A DNA stretch of 6,591 bases from Clostridiales bacterium. GTDB taxonomy: Bacteria > Bacillota > Clostridia > Peptostreptococcales > Anaerovoracaceae. Shown here piece by piece: positions 5,743 through 6,591 of this stretch. Location: NCBI GenBank assembly GCA_012799165.1, contig JAAZLU010000050.1:1-6591 (forward strand), in the 5' to 3' direction. A program made the translations under genes and the position numbers. How positions within the stretch are numbered: the first letter of the stretch is position 1; each line of letters starts with the position of its first letter. The notes under the pieces were generated by a model, which was not told where the DNA came from, did not search any database, and saw only the letters and a program-made list of their open reading frames with translations.

Positions 5743-6063
5743 ATGCAGCTCAGATTGAAAGATATTGCGAGCGTAATTCGCTCCAAGAATGCCGGTCCTT
5801 ACGAACTTACTTTGGATGTGCTGCTACAGAGTGACGAGATGTTCGAGAAAGTCCGGGCAGCCGATGTAATCAATAAAGGCTCCGTTGCGAAATTGTATGG
5901 CGTTCCGGAGGAGGAAATTTTGAGCATCGTGTATTTTCCCAATGCCAGAGCCGTCAAGATCACTATGGTTAGGCCCATCCCGTCCGGAGCCATGGGGGAG
6001 AGGGATGTATACGGCGCTCAGCAACACGCGCCTTTGGTCGGTTTCACTTTTGAATTGGACTAA
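5743..6063 (+). CDS. DUF4387 (AtuA-related) small protein
   Basis: This 106-residue protein matches the DUF4387 family in length and in two hallmark motifs: the N-terminal KDIASVIRSKNAGPYELTLD (residues 6-25) and the C-terminal VYGAQQHAPL (89-98). No biochemical activity is established for the family to my knowledge. It has no signal peptide or transmembrane segment and is cytosolic. The ATG at 5743 is 3 bases after the AtuA-family stop, with GGGGAGG (5728-5734) inside the end of that gene, so the two are probably translationally coupled and their products may form a complex. DUF4387 genes commonly accompany AtuA-family genes. Predicted beta-alpha-beta content (for example VYFPNARAVKITMVRP, 63-78) is compatible with a ferredoxin-like fold, an inference only. 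Confidence 0.92.
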   Translation: MQLRLKDIASVIRSKNAGPYELTLDVLLQSDEMFEKVRAADVINKGSVAKLYGVPEEEILSIVYFPNARAVKITMVRPIPSGAMGERDVYGAQQHAPLVGFTFELD

Positions 6064-6075
6064 AGGAGTAAGCCT

Positions 6076-6150
6076 ATGGATTTAACAAGCGCAATTAAAG
6101 CAGTGGATAAGGAGTATATTTTGTCCGCACCCCCCATATGGAAGGTATGA
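6076..6150 (+). CDS. Possible 24-residue peptide or truncated gene start
   Basis: An ATG at 6076 is preceded by AGGAG (6064-6068) at 7 bases, a better ribosome binding site than several real genes here have. It opens a frame of only 24 codons that begins MDLTSAIKAVDKEYILSAPP and ends at TGA 6148-6150. The first part looks like the amphipathic start of an ordinary enzyme. It crosses a run of six Cs (6130-6135); a one-base shift there would still reach a stop within a few codons. I do not recognise it. It may be the stub of a gene lost by deletion, or a small leader peptide before the transporter gene. Confidence 0.35.
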   Translation: MDLTSAIKAVDKEYILSAPPIWKV

Positions 6151-6207
6151 AATTTTAATTATAATGCAGGAAACTGCTTGTAGTAAAATGAAATGGAGGA
6201 AAATAGT
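6151..6207 (+). promoter_or_regulatory. Spacer before the transporter gene: -10 box and GAAA-loop hairpin
   Basis: A perfect TATAAT lies at 6160-6165 in an AT-rich stretch, but no good -35 is found at 16-18 bp (TATGGA at 6137-6142 is poor), so a separate promoter is uncertain. It is followed by GCAG-GAAA-CTGC (6166-6177), a short stem capped by a GNRA-type tetraloop, which could mark an mRNA processing or stabilising site that sets transporter levels apart from the enzymes. GGAGG at 6195-6199 is the ribosome binding site of the next gene. Confidence 0.35.
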
Positions 6208-6591
6208 ATGAAGCGTAAACTTACCGGCATTTTATGCCTGATCATGGCACTGCTGATGGTTTTCAGCCTGGCTGCCTGCGGCCCTAAGGAAGAAAAAAAG
6301 ACTCCCGAAGCCGTAAAACCCGATGACGGCGGCAAAGAGGTCGCCACTCCTTCCAGGGACACTTTGAACCTGTCCTTAGTGGGAGTCGTATCCTCTTTGG
6401 ATCCTACAACCACTATCATGCTCGTCGACGTCGAGATATATCACCATATCTACGAAAGTCTTTACTTCGTCGATGACTACAGTCAGGCTCATCCCCGTCT
6501 GGCATTGAGCCACACCGTCAGCTCGGACGGCAAGACCTACGTGTTTACAATGCGTCAAGATGCTTACTTCCACAACGGTGATCAGGTTACC
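6208..6591 (+). CDS. ABC transporter substrate-binding lipoprotein, peptide/Opp (SBP_bac_5) family, N-terminal part
   Basis: The frame is open for 128 codons to the window edge, so roughly three quarters of a typical protein of this family (about 500 residues) is missing. The N-terminus is a lipoprotein signal: MKRK, a hydrophobic run (5-22), then a lipobox SLAAC with C24 as the lipidated residue. A charged, low-complexity linker follows (26-50), as usual for Gram-positive anchored binding proteins. The mature domain shows SBP_bac_5 signatures: SLDPTTT (63-69), IYHHIYESLYFVDD (78-91), PRLALSHTVSSDGKTYVFTM (97-116) and the FHNGDQVT end (121-128). It would deliver an oligopeptide, or a small acid, sugar or amine as many relatives do, to a membrane ABC importer encoded to the right. 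Its position suggests uptake of the pathway's substrate. ATG at 6208 has GGAGG 8 bases upstream. Confidence 0.93.
   Translation, partial: MKRKLTGILCLIMALLMVFSLAACGPKEEKKTPEAVKPDDGGKEVATPSRDTLNLSLVGVVSSLDPTTTIMLVDVEIYHHIYESLYFVDDYSQAHPRLALSHTVSSDGKTYVFTMRQDAYFHNGDQVT

Noticed and set aside
1..6591. CRISPR arrays, tRNA or rRNA genes, integrase or transposase genes
   Set aside because: I scanned both strands and saw no regularly spaced long repeats, no cloverleaf-type sequence and no recognisable recombinase gene.

Overview
The window looks like a piece of chromosome from an anaerobic Firmicute, most likely a Clostridia-type gut or sediment bacterium. This is inferred from strong AGGAGG-type ribosome binding sites, frequent GTG/TTG starts, AT-rich intergenic DNA beside moderate-GC genes, a typical clostridial lipoprotein signal (lipobox ending LAAC), and an oxygen-sensitive-type two-subunit Fe-S hydro-lyase. 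The species cannot be named from the sequence alone.

Layout. The left part is read on the minus strand. An AraC-type regulator is cut by the left edge (1-588), so only its cupin-like sensor half is present. Its upstream region (589-889) carries an extended -10 promoter and three copies of a 16-bp motif. To the right lies a cysteine-synthase-family PLP enzyme (890-1861, minus). It is divergent from an XRE-cupin regulator (1990-2538, plus) across a 128-bp AT-rich region with a good promoter for the enzyme and dyad-symmetric AT-rich elements.

After a 269-bp non-coding stretch with hairpins, a 12-bp palindrome and three phased GCAAT repeats, a compact plus-strand operon begins. Its genes are the class I fumarase/L(+)-tartrate dehydratase-family alpha subunit (2808-3725), its beta subunit (3730-4353), an AtuA-family (DUF1446) protein (4375-5739) and a DUF4387 protein (5743-6063). 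Next come a possible 24-codon reading frame (6076-6150) and the start of a lipoprotein solute-binding protein of the peptide/Opp ABC family (6208-6591, cut by the right edge).

How the genes may work together (inference). The ABC binding protein would capture an external substrate. The alpha/beta hydro-lyase would add water to, or remove it from, a hydroxy-carboxylic acid. The AtuA/DUF4387 pair, which has no established biochemical role known to me, would act on the same intermediate. This four-protein set plus transporter is the best candidate for an undescribed catabolic system here. The XRE-cupin and AraC regulators flank it and could control it, but the sequence does not prove which genes they regulate.
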